Part shown: in pieces, positions 45,123-56,091 of the stretch | Layout of the letters: each line of letters begins with the position of its first letter | Position numbering within the stretch: the first letter of the stretch is position 1 | Assembly (NCBI GenBank): GCA_039090855.1 | Contig: CM076999.1 | Span: 113,273,072-113,337,071 of the forward strand | DNA from: Macrothele yani | Lineage: Eukaryota > Arthropoda > Arachnida > Araneae > Macrothelidae | Length of the DNA stretch: 64,000 nucleotides | Direction: 5' to 3' | The notes under the pieces: generated by a model | Told to the model about the DNA's origin: nothing | Seen by the model: only the letters and a program-made list of their open reading frames with translations | The model's database searches: none | Translations under genes and position numbers: made by a program

Positions 45123-45290
45123 ATTATAATCAAAAACAAAAAAGCAAAAGGTGTTCAGTTCGATCACAAAGGAAGTCGACACGAAGTGAGAGCCAGGAAG
45201 GAGGTCATACTTTCTGCAGGAACATTTCGTTCAGCTCAGCTGCTGATGCTTTCTGGAATTGGACCTCGGAAGACTTTGGAAAACATTGGG
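45123..45290 (+). CDS. GMC oxidoreductase, exon 4 in window (signature 2)
   Basis: A 168-bp exon (56 codons, phase 0 at both ends) between acceptor TTTACTTAG (AG 45121-45122) and donor GTAAGAG at 45291. It encodes IIIKNKKAKGVQFDHKG, then RKEVILSAGTFRSAQLLMLS and GIGPRKTLENIG. This is the GMC signature 2 region (G-x3-S-P-x-LL-x2-SGIG), with Ala at the usual Pro. It follows ...FVTK of the previous exon as expected in this family. It is separated from that exon by 17.9 kb. Confidence 0.95.
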
Positions 45291-45953
45291 GTAAGAGCCT
45301 GTAATGTATGTATTTTAATTTCATGCTCCAGTCTCCGTGCAATTTATTTCGAATTTAATGAAATTTTCTGTTCAGGTAACCGTGAAAATAAAAGTTGCTT
45401 AAATATAACTTTTATCATCATCGTTATCAACAATTATTATCAAACCACTACCGGATGAAGGCATTCCGGAGATCTTTATACTACTGTCTGCTTTGAACCA
45501 CTAACCCCCATACTGTAAAATATTTTCGGAAATTCAAGAGCATTTTCCGTTTTCTTTCGTGAATTAACGAAGCACATTTCAGATTCAACCTTTTCCGTGA
45601 AATGACAGATGGAAACCTGCATTTCACCGATTTTTCGTACCACGGGAAAGTTGGTGATATGCAGCTGGTGTCGGCTTCCTCCGCACAATATTTGGCCCAG
45701 GTTTTAAATTATTAAACAGATTAAGAGTTTGGTCTGTGATCAAGAACAGGTGACATGGAATAATTTATGCAATGTTCCTCTCAGCTTATCCAGGAACATT
45801 GGTGACGAGTTGTGGATAGAATTGCTCGTCATGGGAGCCCGAAACGACGATTGTCGTCGTCAGAGTTCTTCTGAATGATGTGATTGACACTGCGCAGGTG
45901 GTAGCTATTATGAAGTGATTTTTAAGGTGTAGGACGTTACTCGGGGGATAATA
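45291..45953. other. intron sequence, nothing recognised
   Basis: AT-rich, begins with the splice donor. No element termini or domains were seen. Confidence 0.4.
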
Positions 45954-45984
45954 CACGGTCCAGTCACATTATTGTGACCACCAG

Positions 45985-47050
45985 CTAATATCCAGAGTAA
46001 CCGCCGTGTGCAAAGATAACAGCTGCTAGACGGGCTGGGAGTGACTCAATAATGTGCTGGAAGGTGTTCACAGGTATGTGGAGCCATGCTGACTGCAGTG
46101 CATCTGATAGTTGCTGGAGGGTGCTTGGTGGAGGATCAATATAGCGAATAACACGATTGAGATGGTCATACACAGATGCTCAATTGGGTTTAAGTCTGGG
46201 GAATCAGCAGGCCATGGAAGTACTTTGAAATTTTCATCGAGCTCTTCCAACCAATCTCGGACACTTCTAGCTGTGTGAGACGTCGCATTGTCGTGCTGAA
46301 AGATCCCTTCCCCCGGGGAAGACGGTCAGCATGTATGGGTGTACGTGGTCTGCAAGGATGGATTCACAACGAATTCGGTCCATAGTGCCTTCCACAGGTA
46401 TGAGTGGACCCAGAGAATGCCACGAAAACATTCCCCAGAACATAACGCTGCCCCCATTAGCTTTTGTTCTTCCAGCAATGCCTGAAGAGTGTTTGTTCTC
46501 CAACGTTTCTCACCTTATTCGTCAACGTCCATCCGTTTGACGAAGCAGAAAACGTGACTCATCGGAGAAGTCAACCCTTTGCCAATCAGCGGAGGTCCAA
46601 TCCGATACTGACGGGCAGATGTAAGCCTTTTCTGGCGATGCAGCTTCGTTAATGCAGTGTTTAGTGCAGTGACCACCCGTCAGCATCGGAGTCCCATACG
46701 CAGCTGGGTTCGCTGAACTGTCGTTTCAGACACACTTCCGGTAGCCGCCTGGTTCATTCAGCCAGTGAGTTGCTCCACTGTAGCGTGTCGATCGGCCCTC
46801 GCGCATCTTCGAAACCATCGTTCACCTATCACATCAGTGGCACGTGGTGCTCCGCAGTTTCCACGTCGCGTATTCGCAATGGTGTCATTTCTCCAATCAC
46901 GATACACTTTAACCACATCAGCACGCGTACAGTTCACAAAATGCGCTGTTTCAGAAATACTGCAGCCCTTGGCCCGAAAGCCGATAATCATCCCTTTTTG
47001 CAAGTATGATAAATCGCTCCTTTTATCCGTGACAGCAACGAGTGATATGT
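45985..47050 (-). pseudogene. Tc1-like transposase G
   Basis: The start codon is lost: the family ATG TCA CTC GTT reads ATA TCA CTC GTT at about 47047, next to the SINE3 insertion. The DNA-binding part reads LQKGMIIGFRAKGCSISETA and VVKVYRDWRNDTIANTRRGN. Later frames give SVMFWGMFSWHSLGPLIPVE, MEELDENFKVLPWPADSPDL with NPIEHL (catalytic Glu), and the end RLAAVIFAHGGYSGY at 45985. Several frameshifts lie between 46250 and 46760. Confidence 0.9.
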
Positions 47051-47056
47051 TTTCAG

Positions 47057-47376
47057 ATCAGATCAGATCATATGTACAGGATTTTAGGAAGGGAGTGTCT
47101 GACCCCAGGCCTTAAACAACCCTTAGAAATAGGAAGCTAGGAGATTTGGGGTAGAGTGCCCGATAGGAAAGTGACACGGAAGCGAGGTAAAAAGGGGGAG
47201 GAAGACGCCCTTATTTATTACCAGGGGGCCAATACCCGGGGTCCGACGGCTTAACGTGCCCATGCGACGCACGGCGGGTATTTAGTGTTTCGAACGCTCG
47301 TACCTGCCTAGGATCGAATCTGAGGTTATCTCCATGGCAGTCACGAACGCTGACCACTAGGCCACCCACGGCCCTT
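47057..47376 (-). repeat. SINE3 copy with 12-bp target duplication
   Basis: Flanked by ATATGTTTTCAG (47045-47056 and 47377-47388). Minus-strand order: head GGGCCGTGGGTGGCCTAGTG, B-box-like GATTCGATCC, body GCACGTTAAGCCGTCGGACC, and a tail of GATCT repeats (ATCAGATCAGATC on the plus strand). Inserted in Tc1 G. Confidence 0.93.
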
Positions 47377-47509
47377 ATATGTTTTCAGAATGCCTTCAGC
47401 ACACCTTATATACCCTCCAAGCCAGCTCACGACACGGGCCTTCTTTCATAGGCTACGCCCTGTTGACGTCAAAAGTAGGAGGTGGTCACAATAATGTGAC
47501 TCGACCGCG

Positions 47510-48105
47510 TAGTACTAGAATTCAGAGGGTCCAACTCTCAACGGGGTTTGTGAATCGCGGCTTCCATGGCTGGGAATATCCTACAGAATTCCACTTTCGT
47601 GATAGCTATGAAAGCCCAGGAGACGTTGGTAGAGTTCACTTCAAGCCGATGTCCAATCCCTCGTGTGGGCTCAAAGTGAAGATACCAGTGCGGCCAAATG
47701 TTGAGTTGCCATTTTGTGGTATGTGTTTTGTCTCTCGTTCCATGTGTTCGGTGCTTTGCAACAACAGATCACGCGAAGAGTCTCCAGCAGTGGTTTTACA
47801 AGTGCTCACGCAGACCTTGATGAACGACGTGCAAGTGGTAACTAACACCGTTCGACGTGTGTGTTGAAACTCTTGTTCCGTATTTTGCTTACCTGGGAAT
47901 AACACCCCTCAAAACACTCCGGTAAGACGTCTGTAGATAAGGTACTGCATCAGCACTTTTTTGAGGAGCGCATTTTATCCTTTCTCGAAATTGTGTGTGT
48001 GTGACATGGATCTGTTTATTAAAGACTATCACTGTATTTCTATTCTGGATCTTTGGATATCAGTTGCGTATTACCACTGATTTACTCTTTCGACAATGCT
48101 TTCAG
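47510..48105. other. intron sequence, nothing recognised
   Basis: Short open frames here lack recognisable domains and overlap the Tc1 terminus, so no gene is called. Confidence 0.4.
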
Positions 48106-48252
48106 ATTAAAGTAGAAGCTGACCTTCCTGTTGGACTGAATTACCACGATCATCCCAGGACATTGCTGTTCTTTACTTCTGACGGAAGAATTCCCCATCT
48201 TCTCTCGAACTTAATGATGGCAGTGTCTTGCAGTACATAAACAGTCGTACTG
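48106..48252 (+). CDS. GMC oxidoreductase, exon 5 in window (frame discrepancy)
   Basis: Between acceptor GCTTTCAG (AG 48104-48105) and donor GTAAGT at 48253. It begins in phase 0 with IKVEADLPVGLNYHDHPRTL, the conserved DLPVG.N..DHP block. The second half is readable only in another frame as SSLELNDGSVLQYINSRTG, which matches the family and joins the next exon in phase. The exon is 147 nt where 148 (1 mod 3) is needed, so one nucleotide is missing (or two added) around 48175-48200. This is either an inactivating mutation or a base-calling error. Confidence 0.85.
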
Positions 48253-48471
48253 GTAAGTTTAACACTACACAGTAGTTCATCAAATTATTGGAAACATATA
48301 AAGTGACTGGAGTATACGCAATGCAAAGTAAGCAAATCAGAGGGGCGACATCTCCCACTTCATCGGATATACACAGTGGAGTCACATTATTTTGACCACC
48401 TCCTATTTTGACGTCAACATCGCGTAGCGAATGAAAGAAGGCACGTGTCGTGAGCTGGCTTGGAGGGTTTA

Positions 48472-49617
48472 CACTGAGTGGCCACTTTATTATGACCACC
48501 CCCTCAGTACTTCGTTGGGCCACCTTTTGCCTTTAATACTGCATCGATTCTTCCTGGCATGGACTACACGAGATGTTGATAGGTGGTTTGTGGAATCTGA
48601 GAATATGCTTGATGAATAGCACTTTCCAGGAGTGTGAGATTGCAGGGTTGGCGATCCAGCTATCTGATGGCTCGTTCAACTTCATCCCACAAATTCTAAA
48701 TGGGGCTGAGATCTGGAGATTGTGGGGGCCACCTAAGCAAAGTAAACTCACCGGCACGTTCCTGAAACCAATCCTGTACAATACGAGCACTATGGCAGGA
48801 CGCATTATCTTGTTGAAAGTAGCCATCGCCATTGGGATAAACCATCTACATGACAGGATGCACTTGGTCCGCAACAATGTTTAGATATGATGTGCCAGTC
48901 AGACACGAATTAAAGGGAACAAAGCATGCCAGGAAAACATTCCCCAAACCATTACGTTAAAATTCTCACTCGGGCATCGGCATGGTGCAACTGAAAACGT
49001 GATTCATCGGACCACATAATTTGTTTCCAATTATCGACTGTCCAATCCTTGTGCTCCTGTGTGAACTGGAGACGTTTTCTCTTGTAAACTGCAGACAGCA
49101 AAGGTGTTAGAACAGGCCTTCGGCTGCCATATCCCATCCGATGCAGTTTACGGCGAACAGTGCGTGCAGAGATCATTTGAGGGGATCCTTGATTAAAATG
49201 GTCTGTAATTTGCTGCACTGCTGCCCTTCTGTTGTCTGTTACCAGTCTGGACACTCCCTGTTCCGCCCGAGCAATCACTAGTCAATGACGACCACACTTT
49301 GCACGTAGAGAGCCAGTTTTTTGGCTGACAGTCCAGTCTTTAAACACTTTAACAACATCTGCTCTGGAACATTTCACGAAAGCGGCGGTTTCGGTGATAC
49401 TCGCTCCATGGCTCCGGGCTTCTACAATCATCCCAAGTTGAAAGTCCGTGAAATCGCATTATTTACCCATCTCGTCACCAAAAATTTGTTCTACTACTGT
49501 CGCAAGCACTAAGCTTTCTCTTTATATACTAGAATCGCCCTCTGGCGGCAACAGCGTGCAGGCATAGCTCATTTGCTTAAAATTGTCAGGCGGTCATAAT
49601 AAAGGGGCCACTGAGTG
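48472..49617 (-). mobile_element. Tc1-like element H nested in G2
   Basis: Ends CACTGAGTGGCCACTTTAT and the complement (ATAAAGGGGCCACTGAGTG) with TA on both sides. Removing it rejoins GGAGGGT-TA-TAAGGTGTGC, the uninterrupted family sequence seen in F and G. Confidence 0.93.
48533..49470 (-). pseudogene. Tc1-like transposase H
   Basis: ATG at 49470 (MGK, stop, CDFTDFQLGMIVEARSHG) and a helix-turn-helix region with CSRADVVKVFKDWTVSQKTG. The best frame (48952-49278) reads GVSRLVTDNRRAAVQQITDH, RTVRRKLHRMGYGSRRPVLT and WKQIMWSDESRFQLHHADAR, with the first Asp intact. Downstream, the second Asp and Glu regions are scattered over several frames. Confidence 0.85.
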
Positions 49618-49872
49618 TATAAGGTGTGCTGTAGGCAATCTGAAAACATATCACTCGTTGCTGTCATGGATAAAAGGAGCGATTTATCAGATTTGCAGAA
49701 AGGGATGATTATCGGCTTTTGGGCCAAGGGCGGCAGTATTTTTGAAACAGTGCTGTTCGCGGGCTGGTGCGGTTAGAGTGTATCAGCATTAGAGAAATGG
49801 CACCATTGCGAATACGTGTTCTGGAAACTGCGGAGCAGCACGTGCCATTGATGTGAGAGGTGAACATCAGCT

Positions 49873-50198
49873 CAAGGAGGTTATATTACTGGAGACACAA
49901 CTCCTATCCACGCAGCATTGGCCGCCATAAGTCAATGTCTGTGCTGCAAATGACGTCATGAGCAGGCACGACGCAGCCGCAGAAGAGAAGCTGCTTGGAA
50001 ACCAATGGAACAAAAGCTTCTAAGCGTATAAACAGATAAAATGAGTAATTCAATAATCTTTATCAATGGTACACAAGCTTACTGTTTCATCAACGGTATA
50101 ATTTAGTTCATTTTTGCCTGCTTGTGACGTCACACCACAGATTAGCTGAGACCTATGGCGGCAGAGCCAGTGGTGTCTCCAGTAATATAACCTCCTTG
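49873..50198. mobile_element. hAT-type MITE, 326 bp
   Basis: Terminal inverted repeats CAAGGAGGTTATATTACTGG / CCAGTAATATAACCTCCTTG with exact 8-bp target duplication CATCAGCT (49865-49872 and 50199-50206). No coding capacity. Termini are related to the MITE at 6545-7079. Confidence 0.92.
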
Positions 50199-50256
50199 CA
50201 TCAGCTGCAAAGGTGCTTGAGGGCCGATCGACACACTACAGTGGAGTAACTCATTA

Positions 50257-50490
50257 ACCGAGTCAAAGTGAGATGGACGACCGGAGCGTGGAGAGTCGTT
50301 GAGGTCAAAATTGCCCCCTCGGAACAGCTCACCCCATTTGCGGGCTGGCAATAGCATTCTCCCCACACACAACACAAATTTGTCGAGCAGCTTCGGCTGC
50401 TTTGGATCTCTTGTTAAACTCGTAGAGGTGCAGATGTCGGAAATGTTCATTCCTCTCTACTTGACGCTCTGTACTTCCGGACCTGAAAAC
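50257..50490 (-). pseudogene. mariner transposase N-terminal fragment
   Basis: Minus-strand frames read RHLHLYEFNKRSKAAEAARQ, ICVVCGENAIA and, in another frame, KWGELFRGGNFDLNDSPRSG followed by RPSHFDS. This is the mariner DNA-binding domain ending in the SGRP hook. One frameshift lies near 50340. No catalytic part or termini remain. Confidence 0.85.
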
Positions 50491-50565
50491 GAAAAAAGCA
50501 TTAGCCACAATCACACAACGCAATATGATTTAGATACACGATATTACTGACTAAATTTTGATATA

Positions 50566-51876
50566 CACAGTGCGTCAAATAATTTTTAAGACTGGCGCTA
50601 GATTTCAGCCTACGGTGGCACCACCAGTGTAATCGCGAATGCGTTATAAACCGTGACCATCTGCTTGCTTTCTGCCAAAAGTACTGCGCAGTTGTTAAAG
50701 TAACTCAAACGAAACGGCCGTTCATTAGAGAAGTAATATTTTTTTCAAGTTGAATTATTAAAATGGAACAAAGGGCTGTTATTAAATTTAACGCAAAACT
50801 TGGTAAAAGTGCCTCGGAAACGTACCAAATGATGAAACAAGTTTACGGCGAGTTTTGTTTAAGTAGATCAAATGTTTTCCTGTGGCATAAACGTTTTCTG
50901 GACGGAAGAGATACGTTAGAAGATGATAAGCATAACGGAAGACCAAGTTCATCTAGGACACCTGAGATTATTGAAAAAGTGCGTGATTTCGTGGCAAACA
51001 ATCGATGTGCGTCACTAAGAATGATGGAAGAGTCTTTAAACGTCAAGAAAAAAAACGATTCGAACCATCCTGCATGAAGATTTGGGCAAAACAAAAGTCT
51101 GTCCTAAATTTGTTCCACACACGTTAACCAATGAACGAAAATGAAGGAGAAGTGCTCATTGCAGAGATATCATTTCATCCGCTGAAAATGATCCAAACTT
51201 CTAAAAATCGATTGTTACAGGTGATGAAACATGGTGTTTTCAATATGATCCTAAAACAAAGCGACAAAGTGCGGAATGGAAGTCAAAAAACTCACCACAA
51301 GCCAAAAAAACAAGAAAAGCTCCATCGAAAATCAAAACAATACTTATTACATTCTTCGATAGTAAGAGTATTATCCACAAAGAATTTGTTCCAAGTGGAC
51401 AAACAATTACTGGTGAGTTTTATTTAAATGTTTTGAGGCGTTTGATGGGCAGAATTCGTCGCATTCGTCCAGAATATCGGGATGAAAACAGTTGGTGTTT
51501 GTTGCACGATAATGCACCCAGTCACACCACTTCTTGTTCGTAGATTTTTGGCGAAAAATAACGTATGTGTGTTGAATCAACCACTGTATTCGTCTGATTT
51601 ATCACCTGCGACTTTTCTTTATTCCCAAAACTTAAAATGACGTTGAAAGGGTGTTATTTTGATAATATTTCGACCATACAAACAGCTTCGACGCCTGCTT
51701 TGGAGGCAATTCCGCAAAGTGAACTGGAACAGGCATTCGAATCATTATTAAATCTCTGTAACAAGTGTATTGACACCGGAGGGACTTATTTTGAATAAAA
51801 AACCAAAACAAATTATGATTTCTTGTTCCTATTTCATTTTACAGACCCAGTCTTAAAAATTCTTTGCCGCACTGTG
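50566..51876 (+). mobile_element. mariner element I, complete ends
   Basis: Terminal repeats CACAGTGCGTCAAATAATT and the complement ending ...GCCGCACTGTG at 51876, with TA flanks. The 1,311-bp length is standard for mariner. Confidence 0.95.
50763..51798 (+). pseudogene. mariner transposase I
   Basis: MEQRAVIKFNAKLGKSASET starts at 50763. The helix-turn-helix part reads YGEFCLSRSNVFLWHKRFLD, then GRDTLEDDKHNGRPSSSRTP and a frameshift after LNVKK. Later frames give LHDNAPSHTTSC (second Asp), FITCDFSLFPKLKMTLKG, where the third-acid block is rearranged, and LEAIPQSELEQAFESLLNLC then NKCIDTGGTYFE with the stop at about 51798. PKLK and CI..GG.YFE are typical of mariner C-termini. Many frameshifts indicate an old copy. 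Confidence 0.9.
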
Positions 51877-51878
51877 TA

Positions 51879-52400
51879 CAACTATCCATCTGCACCGCCA
51901 CTACTGACCTGAAAAATAAACGTGAAATAAAACGGCATGAACTTTTGCATCAACTCAATACTTTTCATTTTTCCTGCATTTACCTTAAAGTGCACTTCGA
52001 CATTCCTCATTCTGCAAGCCCTTCTCCTTCCAGAGGGTAACGTCCAACATTGGTAGCTCCCAAATCATAATCATACTCTATAAATATACTCTATAAATAT
52101 CCTATATGGAAAGCTAATGGTCTAAAAAAAATACAATACAAAAAGCATCGAGTTTCCCGAACAGAGACTGAATTCACACAAAGAAACATATCTCACTCGC
52201 TTTGACATCGCTAAGTTAAAAAAATATTTTTTTACTCTTCCCCCGGATTAAATAGTAAAACATTCTACAAATTGCTCAAACCTTCGCAGGAACTTGATTT
52301 AGATAAATTCTTTAGGGAAATAACATGTTGTGCCATTACACTGGGAGACAACCTGCTAAAGCTGTATACTCAAAGACAAAACAGATTTCCTAAACTTTTT
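51879..52400. other. AT-rich, no feature recognised
   Basis: No open frame with a known domain. It may be upstream sequence of the LINE that follows. Confidence 0.4.
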
Positions 52401-53069
52401 TTTATTTAAAAAGTTCTACTGATGATTTTGATGCCAAATCCTATATTTTAAGGCAAAGTAACCGAAGAATGAAAAAAAAAAAATCACAGGATCGAAATCC
52501 CTTACAAATGAGGTACATTTTTTGATGCATGCCTTTACATAACTTTCACTAAGGAATATAATAAATGAAGCAATAATAGAAATAAAAAAAGCAAAAAGAA
52601 CTAGATCAGAAAACTTTCTGAAAAAAGCTATCAACCTAATAAATAAAAGGAAAGGTCTAATTGCAGAAGCAAAAACAGCTACAATCGAAGTAACTGTAAT
52701 AAACAAAGCTATAAGAATAAATATAAATGAAGGTGCTAGGAAAAGAGAACACGAAATGATTCAAAAAATAATAGACAATAACAGGAACTCCAGAATAGTA
52801 AGAAATAACCTTTCAACACGAAGGAAGAATATGATATCACTCGGAAATGAAAATGCAAAACCATGATTTGATAAAAAAGAAATTTTGGAAGAAGCAAAAA
52901 GATTTTATATGAAACTACATACGTAGATCAAAGTATAGAGACAACTACAGACACAAATGCCAGAGATGAAAATACTGACAATAGAAGGACATACCACTAA
53001 TAGAAATCTTTGAAATTGAAAGAACATTGCAACAAATGAAAAACAATAAAACTTCTGGAGAATATAGTA

Positions 53070-54625
53070 CACTGGTATGCAAAAATTAAGGAAAAAGAGG
53101 AAAAATTAGCATAACAGCGGAACGAGCAGGCAGAACGGGCCGAAGACCACTCAGGAGATAGACTAGGGTTCGGTACGGTAGGGCATGCGCATATATGCAG
53201 CATGATGTAGCGGGGAGGGGGGAGGGGTCGGAAGGGTATAAAGCACACGGGCGGTGTACGCTCAGCAATTCGATGATAGCTATTGCACGGTGTACATCGG
53301 TTTCAACGACGTCGAGTTGCTGGCACCGTGTGATATGGCCAACAGGTAATCCAGTAGACGACATCTGGATAACTTTACCCGAGGTCGCGTCATTGGGAAG
53401 TTGGAAAAAGGTCGAAGTGTGACTAGTGTGGCCGAGGAGTTCGGGATCGCTCACAGTATCGTTTCACGAGCTTGGAGAGCATTTCAAACGACAGGAACAG
53501 CTGTCCGAGAGTTTAACACTGGTCGTCCACGAGCAACCACGGCGGCGGATGACCGGTACATTGTCCTACAGGCGACAACAGACAGACGGCAGACAACGAG
53601 AGAAATCGCAAGGCACATGCAACAGATAACTAGACGTCCGTTATCGCGTTTTACCGTGGCCAGGAGGCTGAACAAAGGTGGTTTATTTGCACGACGACCA
53701 GTACGGTGTGTGACATTAACACCTGCTCATCGGAGTCGGCGGTTTCTGTGGTGCCAGGAACATACGAACTGGACACATCAGCAATGGGGTCGAGTTTTCT
53801 TTACGGATGAGAGCCGATTTAGTCTGACGAGTGATTCTGGACGTATACACATCTGGACAGAGCAGGGAACACGCAATCACACCTCCAACATCATCGAAAG
53901 GGACCGGTTTGGAGCTGGCGGAGTTCTCGTTTGGGCCGGTATCATGCTTGGTAGCCGTACTGACCTCCATATCTTCTAAGGAGGTTCACTCACTGGTGTC
54001 CGCTATTTTACCGAGGTTCTCCTGCCTCACATGTGTCTGTTTAGAGGTGCTGTGGGTCCTGAGTTCCTCTTCATGGACGACAACGCTACACCTCATCGTA
54101 CAGTGGCTGTCGCAGAGCTGTTGGAGAGTGAAGATATTCAACGCATGGATTGGTTCGCTAGGTCCCCGGACCTAAATCCAGTCGAACACGTGTGGGACCT
54201 TCTCGGGAGACGCTTGGCAGCACGTCATCAGCCGCCAGCAACGATTCCGCAGCTGCGATTGGCGCTACAAGAGGAATGGGCCGCGATGCCTCAACAGCTC
54301 CTTGACAACCTTGTCCTCAGCATGGACAGACGTTGTAAATCCTTCAACGCCGTCAGGGGTGATCATATCCCTTACTAAAGACTGGATTTTTCTTAGCAGC
54401 CGCCTGTCACATGGACGTTTCTGTCTTCTGTCCAGTTGTGCTCGAAGCTACCTTTTCAATAAAGTGCCTTTGTATCCTTTGGGTTCTTTGTTTGGACGGT
54501 TTTGCTCACTTGTCCCATATTCTTACATCTTGGGATCTTATGGTGTGATTAGAGTCGATGTGGAACACTTCTGCACGACGTTACATTCGAAAAACCGTCT
54601 CGTCCTTAATTTTTGAACGCCAGTG
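53070..54625 (+). mobile_element. Tc1-like element J, complete ends
   Basis: Terminal repeats CACTGGTATGCAAAAATTA and the complement (TTAATTTTTGAACGCCAGTG) with TA flanks. It interrupts the LINE just after the NKTSGE block. Confidence 0.94.
53335..54378 (+). pseudogene. Tc1-like transposase J, nearly intact
   Basis: One frame of 347 codons from ATG 53335 to the stop at 54376-54378, broken only by TAA at codon 5 (53347) and TAA at 53977-53979. Helix-turn-helix domain: VIGKLEKGRSVTSVAEEFGI. GRPR hook: FNTGRPRATTAADDR. First Asp in RVFFTDESRFSLTSDSGRIH, second in FLFMDDNATPHRTVAVAELL, Glu in RSPDLNPVEHVWDLLGRRLA. It ends RCKSFNAVRGDHIPY. All three catalytic acids are present at the normal length (~345 aa), so this is a young copy. 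Confidence 0.93.
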
Positions 54626-55372
54626 TATATAATTGAAATGATTAAAGAAGGTGGTGAAGCCAGGAAACAAGAACTAAACATTCTTTTTTATAGATGTGTC
54701 ACACATGAAGAAATTTCTCAAATGGGGAATAATGCAAATATTATCTTACTACACAAAAAAGGAGATAAAGAGAAACTATAGACCCATAAGCTTGATGTCT
54801 CACATGCATAAACTATTTACAAGAATAATTACAACAAATTTGATCTCATACAACCCCTTAAACAACCTGGCTCTAAAAACCATTTTAGTACAATAGATCA
54901 TATACAAACAATAAGTGCTCTTATTATAAAATGCAATGAATACCACTTCTCTTTTACATTTGGCACTTATAGATTTCAAAAAGCTTTTGATAGCATAAAA
55001 ACGTCATCAATAATAGACGCGCTGAAAATTTACGGCATTGAACAACCTTATATGAATCTAATCAAGGATATCAACCAGAAAAGTTTAAAATAGATAGAGG
55101 AATGAGAGAAAGAGATGCTATCTCGCCAAAGCTATGCTGCAACACATAATGAGCAAACTAAATTGGTTAGAAAAGGGGATCAACGTAAATGGAGTAAGGT
55201 TGAACAATTTAAGATTTGCATACGACATAGTCCTCATTTCAGAAAACAAAAAAGAATTAAAAGAAATGATAGAAAAATTAACAGATTTATCAAAAGAAAC
55301 TGGATTAGAAATCAATATTGATAAACCAAAAATAATGTCAAACCAACTTAATAACAGTATAATGAATAAAGC

Positions 55373-56030
55373 TTTTAACTGCTAATTGCTAAGCTAATTA
55401 TCGTGAATATAGCTTCCTTCAATTATAATGTAATGAATTCAGCTTCTTCTAAGCTAACGCTTCTTCTAATGGTTGTTGTGTTATTAATTATGAATAAACT
55501 TTCCTGCTAGTAGTGTAGTAATTATAATAATCAAGTTTATAACTGGTAGTAATGTTGTAGTAGTAATTAAGATGAATAAAGTCTTATGCTGGTTGTTACT
55601 AATAACACTAAATGAAATAAACCTAACAGCCAGACAGAGGTCTGACAGTACTATGAACTGAGAAAGACGTACTTACGACAACAATCTTTTTATTTGGTCA
55701 ACTTCTCGCTCTCACATAAACGAACTCTCTTTATACAGCACCAGCTTTCTGACACATAAACCACAGCTCACTTCGTACAACAACAAACGCTCTCTCTATA
55801 CAACAACAAACGCTCTCCTTCACATAAACCAACGCTCTCCTTAGGTATCGTTGAACGCGCCTATTTATACTGACTACCACCACGTCATGACTTACACTCA
55901 TTGCCAGATCTCATTCAGCGGGTGAAATAACATCTCGTTCAGTAAGAAGATAATTTACTTAGGAAAATAAAATAACCAGAGATAGTAAAAATCAAAAGGA
56001 AAGTGAATCGAGAGTATACGTTACAACAGC
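55373..56030. mobile_element. 658-bp insertion in the LINE, probable solo LTR
   Basis: Flanked by the 5-bp duplication AAAGC (55368-55372 and 56031-56035). Removing it with one AAAGC joins SIMNKA to QENFRRNDKEAEYAEEYI in one LINE frame. The minus-strand end reads GCTGTTGTAACGTATAC, LTR-like near TGTTG. No coding region was seen. Classification as an LTR is tentative, but the insertion itself is well supported. Confidence 0.65.
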
Positions 56031-56091
56031 AAAGCACAAGAAAATTTTAGAAGAAATGATAAAGAAGCAGAATATGCGGAAGAATACATAC

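Larger units (their letters stand above)
45954..47509 (-). mobile_element. Tc1-like element G with nested SINE3
   Basis: Terminal repeats share GTCACATTATTGTGACCACC at the left (45962) and its complement at the right (ending about 47502), with TA flanks. Transposase is on the minus strand. A SINE3 interrupts the start-codon region. Confidence 0.9.
48372..50250 (-). mobile_element. Tc1-like element G2, heavily interrupted
   Basis: Left end CACAGTGGAGTCACATTAT after TA at 48372. Fragments 48372-48470, 49620-49872 and about 50207-50250 match element G sequence in order, including MDKRSDLSDLQKGMIIGFWA-type coding. It is interrupted by Tc1 H and a hAT MITE. The rest of the transposase is missing; a mariner fragment follows at about 50257. 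Confidence 0.8.

Noticed and set aside
47379..47867. 162-residue plus-strand open frame as a host gene
   Set aside because: It begins inside the Tc1 G end and has no domain, splice or codon evidence that I can see.
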